In this document: piece after piece, positions 23,532 through 36,800 of the stretch
Layout of the letters: each line of letters begins with the position of its first letter
Numbering within the stretch: the stretch's first letter is position 1
From: Whalleya microplaca
Taxonomy: Eukaryota; Ascomycota; Sordariomycetes; Xylariales; Xylariaceae
Reading direction: 5' to 3'
Assembly: GCA_022497155.1 (NCBI GenBank)
Contig: MU385758.1
Span: 345,230-409,229, forward strand
DNA length: 64,000 bases
Notes under the pieces: generated by a model
The model's database searches: none
What the model was told of the DNA's origin: nothing
What the model saw: only the letters and a program-made list of their open reading frames with translations
Program-made: the position numbers and the translations under genes

Positions 23532-26008
23532 CTAAAACAGCCCCAACAAATCCTCATTCGCACCCCCACTCCCCTTCTTCGGCCCCTCCGCTGCCGGCTC
23601 CGCGCCACTCGCATGGCCCAACTGCACGCCCGCAGGCGGCGGCTGGCTGGATCCGCTGAGATCCAACCCCTCGAACCCATTCATGAGATCGCTCACACCA
23701 CCCGCACCAGCCCCAGCACCAGCACCAGCACCACCACCTAAGCCCGCCGAAGCAGCAGTAGGTGTAGGAGCATCGAACAAGCCCATCATATCAGCGAGCC
23801 CGCTAGATGCCGGGCCCGGGCCCGGGGTGGAGGGGCTGGCGACGCGGTCGGGCGTGGCGGAGGCCGAGTTGCGGTCCTGGGACGCGGGCGCGGCGCCGTC
23901 GAAGTCGATGTCGAGCAGGTTCTCGATGTTGTTCTGCGGGGCGCCAGCGGTGCCGCCACCGCCACGCTGGGCGGCCGCCGCGGCGATGGACGCCGCGATC
24001 GGGTTGTCGGTCGCGTTCTGCCGCTGCTCCTGGATCGCCGCGCGCTGGATCTCGTCCGCGCCGTACCGGCCCTTGCCCACGAACGACTCGGGCGGCTTGT
24101 GGTACACCGAGGCCAGCGTGGAGAGCTCGCCCAGGAGCTGCTCGAGCAGGGCGGCTGGGAGGCTCGTCATCGTGGTGGAGATGGCGGGTTTTTGGGATAG
24201 GATGATGCTCTAGTCATGGTTAGCTTCGCGGTCGGGTTAAGAGTTTGGGTAAGGGAGCTGAGCTATACCTTCGCAACGTCCAGATCCCCTGATAAAAGCC
24301 GCCAATAGACATATGCCCGATCTCTTATATCTGGGTTGTCGTTCTCACCGGTTGCCGCCTGTAGGACCTTTTGCACCAGGCCTTGGTTATTGCCGGGCTT
24401 CTTCAGGAATAGTTTGACGACCGCTGTCAGGATCTGCAGCTGCGTCTGCGTGAACTCTTCCATGAAACTATCCACGAAGCTTTCCAGGAGTTCATCCGCG
24501 TTGTTGATCTTCTCGGCGTATTCGCCCACGATCCAAATTAATGAGCCTCTCGCGTCGGCTTCGTCTAGCTCGTCGATGTGGCCGCAGAGAGTCGGTATGA
24601 CCCCTTCGTACCCGGGATATTTCCGGAGGATGTCTTTGATGACCACGATGACTTCCTGGACCACGTAGTTGACCTTCGTAGCTATCAGATCCAGTAACGC
24701 ATTGACGCACTTCTCGCTCGCGCTCTCAATCTTGATGGCAACCTGCCCGATCGCCTTGACGGCCCTTCGAACGAAATCCATGTCGACCTCCAAAGCATAC
24801 TCTTTCAATTCGGCCAATAATTGCTCGTAGTTCTTTTCGTTTGCTATTCTGACCATAATCTCGAGTTTCTGGAGCTTGACGTAGGGCGGGTCGTTATACT
24901 TACAGAAGAACACTCTTAGTTCTTTGCTTAGAATATCCGGCTTGGCTTGTAAAAGGAGGTCGATGTTCCGTAAGGCAACATATTGAACTTCGGGGGCCGA
25001 TGCGATAAGGGTGACTGTAGATGTCAGCTAGGGCTCTCGGAGCAATGTCAAGAAACTTACCTAGAGGAGGCGCCATCTTCTTCAGGTATTGCCGTACAAG
25101 ATCCCCATTGATAAGCTTCATGTGTATGAACACCACCTTCACGGCAGCTAGGACGACACTAGGGTTCACGTGCTGGAATTGCGGCGTCACTCTCTCGCAG
25201 ATGTGTTCCGACTCCTTCACGTCCTGCGGCGGGTAGTCGGCCAGAGTCGAGAGAATTGTCACTCTGCCCCATTCCGTGCACTCGTTCAGGGCCATCAACA
25301 GTTTCTTCAGGGTTTGCGGCGTTATCACCAAAGCCCTGGTTTCGGGAGCGGTCTCGGCTATCTCCGCCAAGGCCTGCACGGAGTTCGCAACGACCATTGG
25401 GTTCGGGTCTCCAATCAGCTCTTGCAGTATCTCCAGGAAGCCGTTCTCTATGCACATGGATGGGTTCAAGTCGAAGAGCTTGGCGACGCAGATGGCGGCG
25501 GTCTTTCGTACGTAGGGCGATTCGTCTCGTAGGGTTTTGCGCAGCGGCTCTTCCATGTAATCCACCATCTTGTCTACCCTAATGCAGCCCATCGTCCTAA
25601 TAGCAAGGGCTCTTATAAGAGGATTCGGGTCTTCCGAGTCCTGGGCGAACGTGTTGACAGCCAGGATACACAGGTCTGGATGGGATTTCGCATAATTCCT
25701 ACGCTTTCCGTCAGCACAATGAAATGGGACATTTTGAGATGCCTTCTTGAACTGTCCAAAGGTTCTAGGGCCACTCACATCAGATATAAATAGACAAGCT
25801 TCTTCTGGTCCAGGTCCGACGTCGCGATATTCTTCAGCACATCGGGGAAGAGCTGCGATACATCCTTGCCCAAGGTCATGGCCATGATGGTCTTCTGGAT
25901 GGACTCCTTCCGCTCCCAGGCATACTGGGACACCAGCCCAGCTCGCAACTCGAACGTCTCGCCCTTCCTAGGCACGGCGAAAGCGCCGCGGATGCGATTC
26001 ACCGCCAT
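23532..26008 (-). CDS. apl2: AP-1 clathrin adaptor complex large subunit beta (Apl2)
   Basis: The beta subunit of AP-1 binds clathrin and dileucine cargo signals at the trans-Golgi and endosomes. Four exons: 26008-25779, 25698-25061, 25014-24269 and 24209-23532 (introns 80, 46 and 59 nt). They join cleanly to 763 aa: KKLVYLYLM to [16 protein letters not shown] to [17 protein letters not shown], and SGDLDVAK to SIILSQKP. Residues 1 to about 535 form the adaptin N-terminal solenoid. The hinge holds [20 protein letters not shown], a clathrin-box-like LLDIDF (about 636-640) and Gly/Ala-rich sequence, and ends DLLGLF. No appendage (ear) domain follows, as is usual for fungal beta-1. AP-2 beta is the main alternative; the hinge favours AP-1. 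Confidence 0.9.
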
Positions 26009-26294
26009 CGTGTGATACTGGTTTTATATACGTGCGCGAGGAGGATCTATAGAGCCCCTGTCATAGGCACGCGTGAGGAAGGAAAGTCGGCGGTCAGGGT
26101 CACTGGCGAATCGAAGGTTGCGGGGGAGAAGGGGGCCCTTTCAGGGCTACTGTGCGTTCATCCGCTCTTCTCTCTGTCAATTGTCGGTCGTGGGAGTTCG
26201 TCGTTTATTGGTTTATTGGTTTATTAGGAGTCGTAGTTCCTGGAAAGCAAGGGACGATCGAAGCTTTGCCAAGATGATGGATGATGGATGATGG
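26009..26294. promoter_or_regulatory. Divergent region between AP-1 beta and candidate small gene
   Basis: This 286-bp region lies between the AP-1 beta start and a candidate plus-strand start at 26295. ATGATGG repeats sit just before that ATG (about 26273-26296), so the exact start is uncertain. Confidence 0.45.
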
Positions 26295-26957
26295 ATGTCT
26301 GATATTCAAGTAACCCCTAGCCGTTTGGGAATTCCGAGTTCAGCCCCGTCAGCCACGTCGCAAAGCAGTGTCCCAGCCACAATTGAGGCTAGTGGGTCAC
26401 GAGACTCACACTATGTAGCACGAATACTGGGAGACGCTGGCCCAAGCTCCTCAAGTACTTCCATGTCTCCACTGTCTCAGTGGGAGTCGATATCGATAAC
26501 GTTTCTACATGTACCTCTTTATGGTAGCTAGCACAGCACAAGGGAATCACATTCAGAAGCTTCACGGAATTGATTCAGCTCTTAGAGTAATACAATCTCT
26601 ATTTCAGGAAGTGTCAGCCATTGGGCTCACTGCATTTAAGACTACATGGTTAGCACGGTTTCCTTTTCCAAAGTGGCTGAGCCAGGTTATGTACTAAGCG
26701 AACCTTACATATACAGGCAACACTTCCCAATCTCCGACGGTTATTCATCGAGGCCAGGACAGACGATGAAGAGCGGGCAGTGTCACGTAAAGCCGTGAGT
26801 TCTGCTTTCCTTCTTTTTTCATTGTCATTATGAGGGTATCTCAAACTAGCAAACTAACTAGCTAACTAACACGCCTTAGTTTTACAATGCTGTCTTGTTC
26901 ATGGGTTCGGTAGCCGTCTTCAGTCTCATAGCTCAGAGGATGAACGCCAGCAAATAG
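26295..26957 (+). CDS. Candidate small tail-anchored protein (tentative three-exon model)
   Basis: The best-supported part is the 3' end. An exon ending at 26794 reads LPNLRRLFIEARTDDEERAV, followed by a GTGAGT donor and an 85-nt intron with several CTAAC sites. Then comes 26880-26957, encoding FYNAVLFMGSVAVFSLIAQR, a likely membrane helix, then MNASK and stop. The 5' part, 26295-26510, is Ser-rich (SRLGIPSSAPSATSQSSV). A GTACCT donor at 26511 would join it in phase 0 to 26717, giving 123 aa, but other joins are possible. Lying between a divergent and a convergent neighbour in a compact block makes a gene here likely. I recognise no family. Confidence 0.4.
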
Positions 26958-27106
26958 ATTAACATAGAGCTTCCTCCCTCCCTCCCTCTCTTTGGTATCC
27001 AGCTCATGAATACAACCTTTCTCTCTGCATGCTTGGTGAATGATCCGTAAACACCGTCAGTGATGACCAAGGCGCATCCGGCCTGTCCTCTGTCATTACA
27101 ACGCCC

Positions 27107-28665
27107 TTAGTCAGACTCGCTCTCGCTTCCAAGGAATGCCAGGTCAGCCATTCGCTTGGACATCCGTGACTTAGCCCCACCTTCATTGCCATCATCCTCT
27201 TCGTCCTTAGTCTCGTCTTCACCGTCATCAGACTCCTCCTTCAGGGGATTCTTGACAGACTTGCTGCGGGAAGCTCGACCACCGCGACCCTCGCTTCCCC
27301 AGTTGCGGTTCATCTCCGTGACGGCCTCCAGATCGGCCATGAGCTCTCGCCTCTCTTTGATCTCCTTGGCCTTGGCTTCAGAGAAACGCCCGTCCATGCC
27401 AATATCCCGGAGCATCTCCTTCAGGTGTCGGATCTTGGCTTTGCTGCCGTCGTACTTCTTCAGCTCAATGCCCCATATCTTGCGGATCCCACACTTGACC
27501 AATTGGCCCTGTAGTTTCTTGATCTCTGCTTCATCACCTGTAACCTCTTTGGCGGGCTTCGGAGCCGACGCTTTGGACTTGGATGCTCCCTTGGTGTCTT
27601 TAGATTTGCGCTTTCTCTTGGGAGGCGCGTCATCTATGACTGATGATAGTTCCGAGCCTGAGTCATCGGCTAGTGCTGGTTTGCTATCCTCATTGTCTTG
27701 GTCTTCTGGCTTGATATCTTCGTCTGACTCCTCTTTTGCCTTGCTTGTCTTGACCTTAGTGTCAGGGCTGGACTCAACTTTGGCTTCGGCCTTTACATCG
27801 GAATCCAGCTCGTCTTGGTCTGATTTCTTCTCATCTGCCTTTTCATCCTCGCTGTCGGATTCTACCTTTGCGCGTTTCGTGTTACGCTTCTTAGCAGGTG
27901 CGGCACGTTTGCGCTTTTTGCCCGCAGAAGAGTCCTCCGAGTTGCTCGCTTCTTCATCGTCGTCCTTCTTCACTGCTTTCTTAGTCCTGGAACGAGGTGC
28001 AGCTTTCTTCGGTGCAGCTTTCTTCGGTGCCTTTTTCTTCGGCTTAGGCTCTTCCTCTGAGTCCGCCAAGTCACTCAGTTCGGAATCCGACTCCTCTTTC
28101 TTAGGCTTGCTACTCTCCGCTTCATCTTCTGACAGAACCACGTCACTCAACTCAGAATCAGAGTCTTCTTTCTTGGTGGCAGGTTTCTTTGCGACCGCTT
28201 TCTTCTTCTTCGATGCGACGCCAGACTCAGAATCTGATTCGCCCTTCTTCGGCTTGGATTTCTTAGGCGGGGCAGCTTTCCTCTGGCGTTTCGGTGCAGG
28301 TTCCGGCTCATCGCTCGACTGTCGCTTGATCCCATTCTTCGATTCCTTCTTGGGCTTGGGTGCGGGAGGCGACGAAGCTGGTTGATCTCCTTGTTCATCT
28401 AATAGTTTTTTCTGGGCGGCAAGTATTAGTGGCTGAAATACCCCAGCATTATCAGACGGCAAACGCGTACACTCAGTTCCGTGATGAACTTTTTACTCTC
28501 TGTCGCCCAATCTGAAGACAAGAAAAACCCATCCTCGAGTCCGTTCTTCTCTTCCACGCGACGGCGGACTCTCTTCACGGTGAGGTTGTCGAAGTCTGCA
28601 GCCGCAACTAATTCGCGGACTACATCGCCGAGGTCCTGCTTAAGTGCCTCTGTGGATGGCGCCAT
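27107..28665 (-). CDS. DEK C-terminal-domain nuclear protein with long acidic/basic linker
   Basis: Two exons, 28665-28471 and 28411-27107, join in phase 0 across a 59-nt intron (GTACGC donor, ACTAAT branch), giving 499 aa. Residues about 8-72 form a DEK_C-like helical domain (LVAAADFDNLTVKRVRRRVE, then ESKKFITELSKKLLDEQG). Next come some 250 residues of alternating Lys-rich and Ser/Asp/Glu-rich sequence with SDSELSD-type casein-kinase-like acidic clusters and KKRKRAAPAKKR-type nuclear signals. The conserved C-terminal region contains EIKKLQGQLVKCGIRKIWGI, KAKIRHLKEMLRDIGMDGRF and SEAKAKEIKERRELMADLEA. DEK_C binds DNA or chromatin in other proteins. The C-terminal helices look like a conserved fungal transcription/chromatin module that I cannot name. 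The exact role is unknown. Confidence 0.82.
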
Positions 28666-30824
28666 CGCAGTCGAGTCGAGTCCAGTCTGTCAGGACAGAC
28701 AAATTACAAAGTTTAGGCTTTCAGAACTATGTCGTCATCCGAACACTCAGTGCTCAAAACGCAATTGACCAACGGCAGCTCTCAGAAGTCGCCTTTAATG
28801 ATTGTTGTCGCGTCAGTGACAATGGGGTCGCGTGGGGAGAAAAGGTCGGGGTTCAGGATGGGGCTGATTGCGTTGAAAACAGTCTAACACACTTTCCAAG
28901 GAGGGATAATAGCCATGTGCACAGACCATTGGCCAATCGGAATTGTAGTGATCCACGCCCAGGTTGGCACGGGCCATACCTCTGCTCGGTACGTACCGGC
29001 CTGCCGGCGTACCTCAATTGTTCTGCAGCTCAAATATAAATGAGATTGCCGGTACCTACACATGATGTACCAAGTCGACAAGTACATGTACACTCGTGAC
29101 TCAAGTTGCAAGACAGCTTTGGTGCACAGCATGAAATTCCACACTGCAAGGTACGGGGTACCCCTTTTGCAGGTATACCTAGGTTAGCTTGAACTTCGAA
29201 GCTTACCTAGGGTAACTCACACCATTATATTCAACTACATCCGTTCATGAAGTGAATAGATAGTTTTGATCATCGTATTGTTCCTATGTCAACATTTAAT
29301 AATCTACACTTATATAGGTTACTTTGTTTAGGGTGTTTATTTTTGGTTCTTCAACTGCACATACCATTCGTAAGATTCAAGCAAAGTATTCCCTAGGACC
29401 TTAGCATGCCAAAGTACAGCAATATGGAAGTACAACTAATTGGTCAGATGAAATAAGGCTATATCCATTCTTGCGAATAGCAACAGCACTCTCCAAACCA
29501 TCCCTCAACGTGAAACTAAAGCAGCATAAGAGAGGATATCGAGGTGTATATGGCGTAATTGTCAATGTGGGACAAAGTAATGAGGATTACGGTGACTTAG
29601 TTAGTGCAAGGTGAAGCTATAGGAAGGTAGCAGAGCCCCTTATATATATATGTATAAGCGGTCGGCCATACGCAGGCCCGTACCAGCCTCAGCCCTATAA
29701 GGCACATCTTAACAATAATTGCCATGCAGCAATTACGGTGTCATTTTGCCGGCGGTCTGGAATTATTTATTCCAAGGCAGAACTACCGTCACTGTACCAT
29801 CCTCCGGTTTGAGCAAAGATTGCATCCAGACGTTTGGCAGCAGTGCGGAGTCAACAGCTTGCAGGAAAGTGAAATGAGCAAGTATGTCTTGTGATTGGAT
29901 TTCTCAGGATGATTGTGCGAAGCAAAGGTTACATTCTACTCCTGCCAAAGAATTGTCGAGATTGGCAAACTGGGCTCAACTAAAACAAATTGCTAAGCTA
30001 GTCGGACAATACTATATAAGTGCAAGGCTCCGTGCTAAATGCCGCTCATTCACGGTAAAGTAAGGATAGGTAGGTAATATGTATTATAACAAGAGGGTGG
30101 TACGGGCCAATGTATGGCTGCCGCCTATACATGTATGTATAAGGGGCTCTGACACCTTCGTTTAGATTCGCCTTAGACTACACTAATCAAGCCACTATAC
30201 TTGTCATTATTTTGTCCCATATTGACAATAATATTTAATAATAGACAGAACACGACCTACTTGAGTTCTATAATCAAATAAGACTATCGAACATCTTGTG
30301 GTAACTTATCTAGTGAAAATGTGATAAAGGCATTACAAAGACAGTACCTCTCCCTATAATGAATATCATAAGATGCTTTATATACTTTTTATGATTGCAA
30401 CTCGTCACTGTTCATACTTTCGTTGAGAACGGGGAGGGATTATAATGTCTCGCTACATAGCTCCTGGTATAGCTCAAGGCGTTCGCATGAATGGGAACTC
30501 GTGTGAGTGGACGTCAACAGCACTGTCGGAAATGTACCTGTAGACATTGTACCTGTCGTCCATGCCCGATAGGTCAGGCTAATATGATGCTTGCCCCTAA
30601 GCAATGGCCATGTCTGCATCTACAGCAAAGCGTAATTGCTAGGCAACGGCGAATAATTACAGCTGCCTCAGCTGATCTAGGCGGTGAGATTTTGCACTTC
30701 TTCCTGAACTTGATCTTCCCAACTGACGCGAACAATTCATCCGCAGAGACCGCCACTAGTCCATTAATTGGTATACCCTGCTCTCGTTTGAAAACCATTT
30801 ACCTGTCCTAACACAATCCTTGCC
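28666..30824. other. Intergenic, contains an inverted-repeat element
   Basis: Apart from the 535-bp inverted-repeat element at about 29624-30158, I see no gene. The 3' portion is the upstream region of the giant DUF3638 gene. A Cys-rich open frame at 30491-30811 has no start context or similarity. Confidence 0.6.
29624..30158. mobile_element. Inverted-repeat (MITE-like) element, ~535 bp
   Basis: Terminal inverted repeats of about 65 bp are visible: left 29624-29690 and right 30094-30158 (read as reverse complement). Both run AGGT, two variable bases, CAGAGCCCCTTATA, then ATGTATA, GCGG, GCCATAC and GGCCCGTACCA, with roughly 80-85% identity by eye. There is no transposase frame inside. No target-site duplication can be assigned with confidence. 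A non-autonomous DNA transposon is the simplest reading. Confidence 0.65.
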
Positions 30825-33800
30825 ATGATGGAGTCAGCAGCTGGAGAGCGTAATGATCTCCAACTGTCTGATCATTCAATCCATTACCTGATAAATCATG
30901 TTTTCTTGCCTTCGCAACTTCCCACCATGGATGACCATAGAGTCGAAACAGATCATGATCTGTTGCGTGCCGTCCTACAAGCTCTGCGCAACTTCAAAAG
31001 CTCCGTTGGGGATGAGGTACATGAAGCGATTGGCTCTGCATCGAACATGTTGCAGGGAACGTTGAATATTCATGACTCGGTCAATGGCACCTTTGCCATC
31101 AGTGAGACCAAGCTCCGCGAAGCTCTTGGGACGGTTGTACAAAAAGGTCAGAAAGCTTTCGTGCTTTATAACTTATTATATGTCCTTATTATACTAATTG
31201 TTCAAAGGCTGCACTATCACACTTCACATCTATGCCCAGAATGCTGGAATGATTATCAGCAAGTCTACCAAAGTAGCTAACATAGAGATGTTTGAGCTAT
31301 CACCTCTCAACAACGATGTCATGTCAACTGAAGGGAGGCTTCGTCGCCTTTTTCCAGGCTCAGCCGTCAGTATACCCTTCGACGTATTCGAAAGCCCTGA
31401 GTTTCAAGAAACAGTGGCAAAGACACTTGCCAAAATGAGCTACCAAGCAGCTGTACACACCTTACCCCAAGTGAAGAAGAATGGCAGATGGCACGACGAA
31501 ACCCGGGACACTGTCCACCCTAAAATGATTACAGAGCTTTTTGCAGCATTCCTGACTTCAGTGGGTTCTCCAGCTGAAGTATCCTATATCTGGAAGAATA
31601 CTCGTGAGGAAGTATGTTGGCAAGACAGCCTCCTGCCGTGGCGCAGGTCACCTCTATGGTTGTTGATCCGCGTTACCTTGCAACTCCATTTCCAACGATC
31701 CGAACCCACCAGTGAAACATATAAGTCCTTCATGCTGTTCTTCATGGCTAGCATTTTGGACCAGTCTCACGGCTCGCAGATTTCTAGTAGCTTGCATTAC
31801 ATCATGACTGCTAAAGTATCGCGGCGATCGTTGAAGCTGGCACTTCCTCTCCCCATCAAGATCTCCAGCTTCATACAGTCAACGTTAGCTAAAACCGCTG
31901 CCCTTTTGAAGAAGCAGTGGATTTTAGTTGAAGATCAAACCCTCACCCTTAACAACCCAACCAATCTCAAGAGCCTCAGCATCAGACAGGACATAGTCAC
32001 CACACTTCCATTCCTTGACACACATATCGACTCAATTATGAGTCGTGAGAAGAACAACCGATTCACTGTGTTTCGAAGAACATGTGAGTTGAGCATCTAT
32101 GACGCCAGAGCTCTACCTAAGCTTGTCAAGGGAGAAAACATGATGTACAAGCTGGCCGCTATCGAATCCTGGGTTGCTTCGTGTCTTGACGAATGGCTCA
32201 GCCTTTACCAAAGTCAGAATGACACATGCACTTCTTTAAGGCAGCTACTTGAATCGTATCATACAGCTGCGGTTAATTACTACAGATGTGACCCAGAGTC
32301 ATCGTCTTTGATGATTCTGACAACCCTCGAACTGTGGGTGGCTTGCGACAAGTCCGCAGTTCACATCTGTGGGCTGCTCAAGGAGTATAACCATGGGATA
32401 CCTCAGGATCTTCTCCAATGTTTGAATCTACACAGAAAGGTCCATATGGAAAGACTTCGAGCTGTGGAAAAGTACCTTACGGGTCGCGCAAAGCAGTGAG
32501 TCTTTCTAGAGCTGGTTTTTTTAATTTGAGTCCTGCCTCAGAAACGAGACCTTATATTAGTATATATCTGCTACGGTAAAGAAATTGCTGACTTTCCATG
32601 CTGTAGTGCTAGGTTCCTTTCGAATTATGTCTTGGCCAATTTCGGCAACGAGCACTCTTTTCCCGCGCGGTACTTTACCCAGTCATCGATCCATCAGCGC
32701 CTGATGGAAGATATAGAAAAGAAGGCAGCGGAAGACCGGCAGGCAAAGTGTAACGAATTGGAACAGAAGCGAGGATTATACGGTTTACTCATGCAGTCAT
32801 ATGCTACGAGCAAATGCGAGTACTATAACCAGTACAACGCGCAAACTAATTCACACAAAAGAATACACAGAAGGGAATGCTGGCGATGCCAGGCTAGATT
32901 CCGCGCCGAGAATCTAAACATCGCTGCATACGAGTGGCCGTTGCCGAGCAGAGCTTGTGAAGCAAGAACTACAGTGTTCGAGCTGCGACCACCTGCGTTC
33001 TTCACTCAGTGGAGGGACATCACATTATACATCTTAGTGGATGTGATGGGGATGGCAAGTTCTGCGACAGAGAAACCAGACGTACCATATACGCCGCAAA
33101 GCTATGAAGGTCTTTTGCAGTGGGCACAAGGATACAATACATCGCAAAGAGTTGTTGCACTGTCAACTAATAAACCTCACACAGCAACTCATCGTCGCCT
33201 CAAGGATATTATAACCACTGCAACTGAAAGAGATGTGTGTCTTCAAAATGGGCTGAGATTTAGATATCTCGATAACAGAACCGGATCTCATCTCGACAAC
33301 ACAAGAGGGTTCTTCATCAATGAGTTCAAGACTACAGATATGGTACCTACTCTGTGCACATATACGCTGCCAGCTGACGTGTCTTCATTACAATGGTTAA
33401 TTTGGCGTATGCCTACAAGCCCTAGTGGTCCGTCTGCAAACACAGCCATCGCATTACAGGCGCAGTGCCCTGTAAAACTATCCATCGGCGAGTACAGGGC
33501 ACTGGCTTCCATCGCCTTTGGCTATAAAATACAATGGCACAATATTCTTGTGCAGCTTGTATCGCCAACCATTGACTTCAATAGAGAAGAGACCGAGCTT
33601 ATAATCCGTCAGTGCATCTTCCAAGCAGGGCCTTGTATTGGCGGTGAGATTACAAGAGACAGTAACACTGCCCTAGGCGATCCAGGACTTGCGGAGTCGT
33701 TAATCATCAGCATATTCGACGCGATACAGCGAGTCAAGGAGAATTGGCAATCTTGTCAGGCACTCAGCATTTTCATATCGCTAGCAACTCGAATTCTCTC

Positions 33801-36800
33801 TCTAGCACCTACAGAGAACATTAAAGCTACATGTCTCGGCACCTTGAGTTCTGCTCGCCGCATCAGTTTGTCCTGGATCAATGATCTGAAATACCAGGTA
33901 CAGCAGACGGATAACAATGATTTGGGTGATGAACTGCAACTAAAGGCCGCCCATATTGCTCTAATTTGCGCTGGGACATTCGACGTTGACGATGAGTATT
34001 TATGTGGTACGTTGGCTTTTCCTGAACAAGCATCCGTATTGATACAATGCTCTATTGTCATTCAGGAAAGTCTAGACAAGATTCCGAAGTCACCAGGTTC
34101 TTTGTCACATCTTCTTCACCAACGTTGGGAGCGACTTGCGTATCGAAGTTTCAGCATGCTCGTATTGGAAATCGTTGAAAAGAAAAGCGCAGCTCTTGAT
34201 GATGCTATCAAAAGCGTCTGGCCAGCACACCACCCTGGTGGCGAGTGGAAGATGCTGAAAAAGCCATATCACCATTGGCTCACCACCCAGATAGAGAGCA
34301 CAGAGGACGGTTGTCCTCTGACTATCCATTTCAGCACGTTGACCGGGCAACTTCTCGTGAATGGTGTTCCAATGGATCAACTACCCTTAGAGTACCGAAA
34401 GGATCCTCTTTACCTTCCACTGTTTGGCCACTCCATGCTAGAGGTAATACCTAGCTCAGTCGCTGGTATGCGCTTCTCGAGCAAGAGAGATTTTGCTGGA
34501 CACAGATTGAATTTTGGTCTACACTTGGTCAAGAAGCGTCTGATGGTCCAAGCTACAACGGAGAACCAGATCTTCGAACTCATCCCTCCTCAGATCCTAG
34601 CTCCCTTTTTCCCAGTCACGTTTGTGGAAAACTACATACACTGGTACAATACTTCTGGTGATTACGTGGAATTCTGTGCCAAAGAAAATCCTTGGAACCA
34701 TTCTGATGATAACTGGAAGTTGACCCGCACCGGGGACAACTGTAGTTGGCAATTGAGGAGAGCTGGCTCGTCTGTTGTTAACCTCGGAAGTCCAACGGCA
34801 AATGCACTGTCTCAGATATTCAATTCTCTCGAGGACTCCGAGTGGATACATATAATACTTCATGAATCTTCCTCTCTAGACATTGAGCTCCCAAGGTTAC
34901 ACCTCGGCTTTCACTTGGAACAGGGTGGAACATCAATCCGGTCGCGACAATTCCGCGGAATGTTGGTGGACGAAGACCAGTCCATTGGCACACTCATTGG
35001 CCTCGACAGCAAACTCGTGCTCAAAGACGAGAACGGCCAACTCCGACGAAAAGTCATGATACCGAATGGAATTGTCACACACTATCAGAATGAGGGACAT
35101 GTTAAGGTGACTATCGACAAGTCCTCTTCAACTAAGGTTCATACCTACGAAGTAGACAGCTTGCTTTGCAGACTGGTAGATGATAGCAGTTTACAAAGTA
35201 AGCTGCTATTATCATACTTGCATAGTCTTACTTCTTTCTGCTTGCCTGATCCACTGACGCAGAGAACTGGGACAGAACAAGCACTGACTATCTTGAGATC
35301 GGCTGCTGTTCAATCCCATGACTGCTTTACGCAGGAGAATATTGATATACTTAAGCATATCGCCGAACTCGCGCCAGAAAGAAGTTACTACCCGGAGAAC
35401 AAGAAGGTCATGCAGTATGTACACTGGTCACAACAGCTCAGCTTTTTAACTCAACGTGGAGATTTTTTCCGGGTTGTGCGTGCGATATTGGACCAGAGGG
35501 AGAAATAGAAATTCTTCTCGGATTCATGTGTTACGCTCGCAGAACTTCCCAAGGTAGACTTGAAACTGTTACATCGCGATGAGCTACGCTCATCTACAGT
35601 TCAAGTTTCCGGGTATGGGGCTGAGAACCATGCGACACAATATGATACTGTCTACTCAGCAAGGGACCGCGGCCAGAATTCATCTCAAGGATCCCGAGCT
35701 TTTGCGATGTCCAAGCTTGTTTTCAAAGAGAACTTTAGTCTCCTGAGTCCGACCCAGAACGTCTTCCTGAAACACATCTGGGGCTATCTCTCTAAAGGTG
35801 GAGTAGTCCGTGGCCCCTTTTATCAGCTTCCAGATTCTCTATTCGTATATGATGCCAGATTGTTTATTGAGGCGCCGTCACTCATTAGCGCATTCTGGAT
35901 TCATATTCACCGGGCGTTAAGTAGACAGTCTTCTCGCCCGGACAAGTTCCAGGCCATGTTATGGCTAGCGACTCTGGCCTTCGCTGAAGATGCTGACATG
36001 ATTGTCATTCAATCATTGGCTGCCTTCTTCGCAGTTAGCGAAATGGCAAATATCCGGCCCCCAACAGGGGAGTACTCCAATTTGGGTGATGGCTACGTAC
36101 CAAACAGTTCTTGGATTTCAAGTACTGCTAGAACGGCAGATCGTCCGATGCAAGAGTGTCCTGAGATGGAGCTCTCACAAGAACCAGGAGAAGATCACAC
36201 TACCTTCCACAAACGTCGAAATCAGCAGTGGCTAAAAAATAGACGCGATGCCATTACCACACTAGTCCATCAACTGGAAAGCCAGTGGCCCTGTCAAATT
36301 CCAATACGTTCTCACCTTACTGACTTAATTAGATGCAATCGCTATATTAAGGTGGATGAAATATGGGTACGAATAGAAGAAAAGTTCAAGCGATGGTTCA
36401 ACAACTACCAGCTTTGCAAATATCTGGAACAAATCATCCAGACTATGCCACACCATATTCTGCCCGCCAGTATGCCTTCATACTCGCCAATCAATCCAGA
36501 GTGGAACTTGAACAGGAAATGTGGCTATATCAGCGTCAATGATGTCTTCCGTTGCCCGGCGCCCAAGGTTGAGTTGTCCAATGTAGCGATTCATTCCGTC
36601 AACTTAGAGATGGCCAATCACAGGCCACCCCCCGACCTGCCTACGCTTCTTTCAAAGATCAGGGGCCGAGCTAGTGCCGCCTATCAGAAAGAGTATACAG
36701 CAGACCTAAGTCATAGTCTTCAGTCCTTACACAACCGGAGAAAAGAGTACACCTTAACAACAAGTACAGAGGACCTCAAAATACACTTCCATGAACTTCA

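Noticed and set aside
23683..24213. 176-codon plus-strand frame opposite the AP-1 beta hinge
   Set aside because: Shadow of the Gly/Ala-rich hinge; the minus-strand reading is the conserved one.
27156..28385. 409-codon plus-strand Ser/Phe-rich frame
   Set aside because: Antisense shadow of the Lys/Glu/Ser-rich DEK_C protein; composition follows from the reverse complement of GAA/AAG codons.
30491..30811. Cys-rich 106-codon frame upstream of the giant gene
   Set aside because: Ends before the giant gene starts, has no signal peptide and no zinc-finger spacing that repeats; likely chance.
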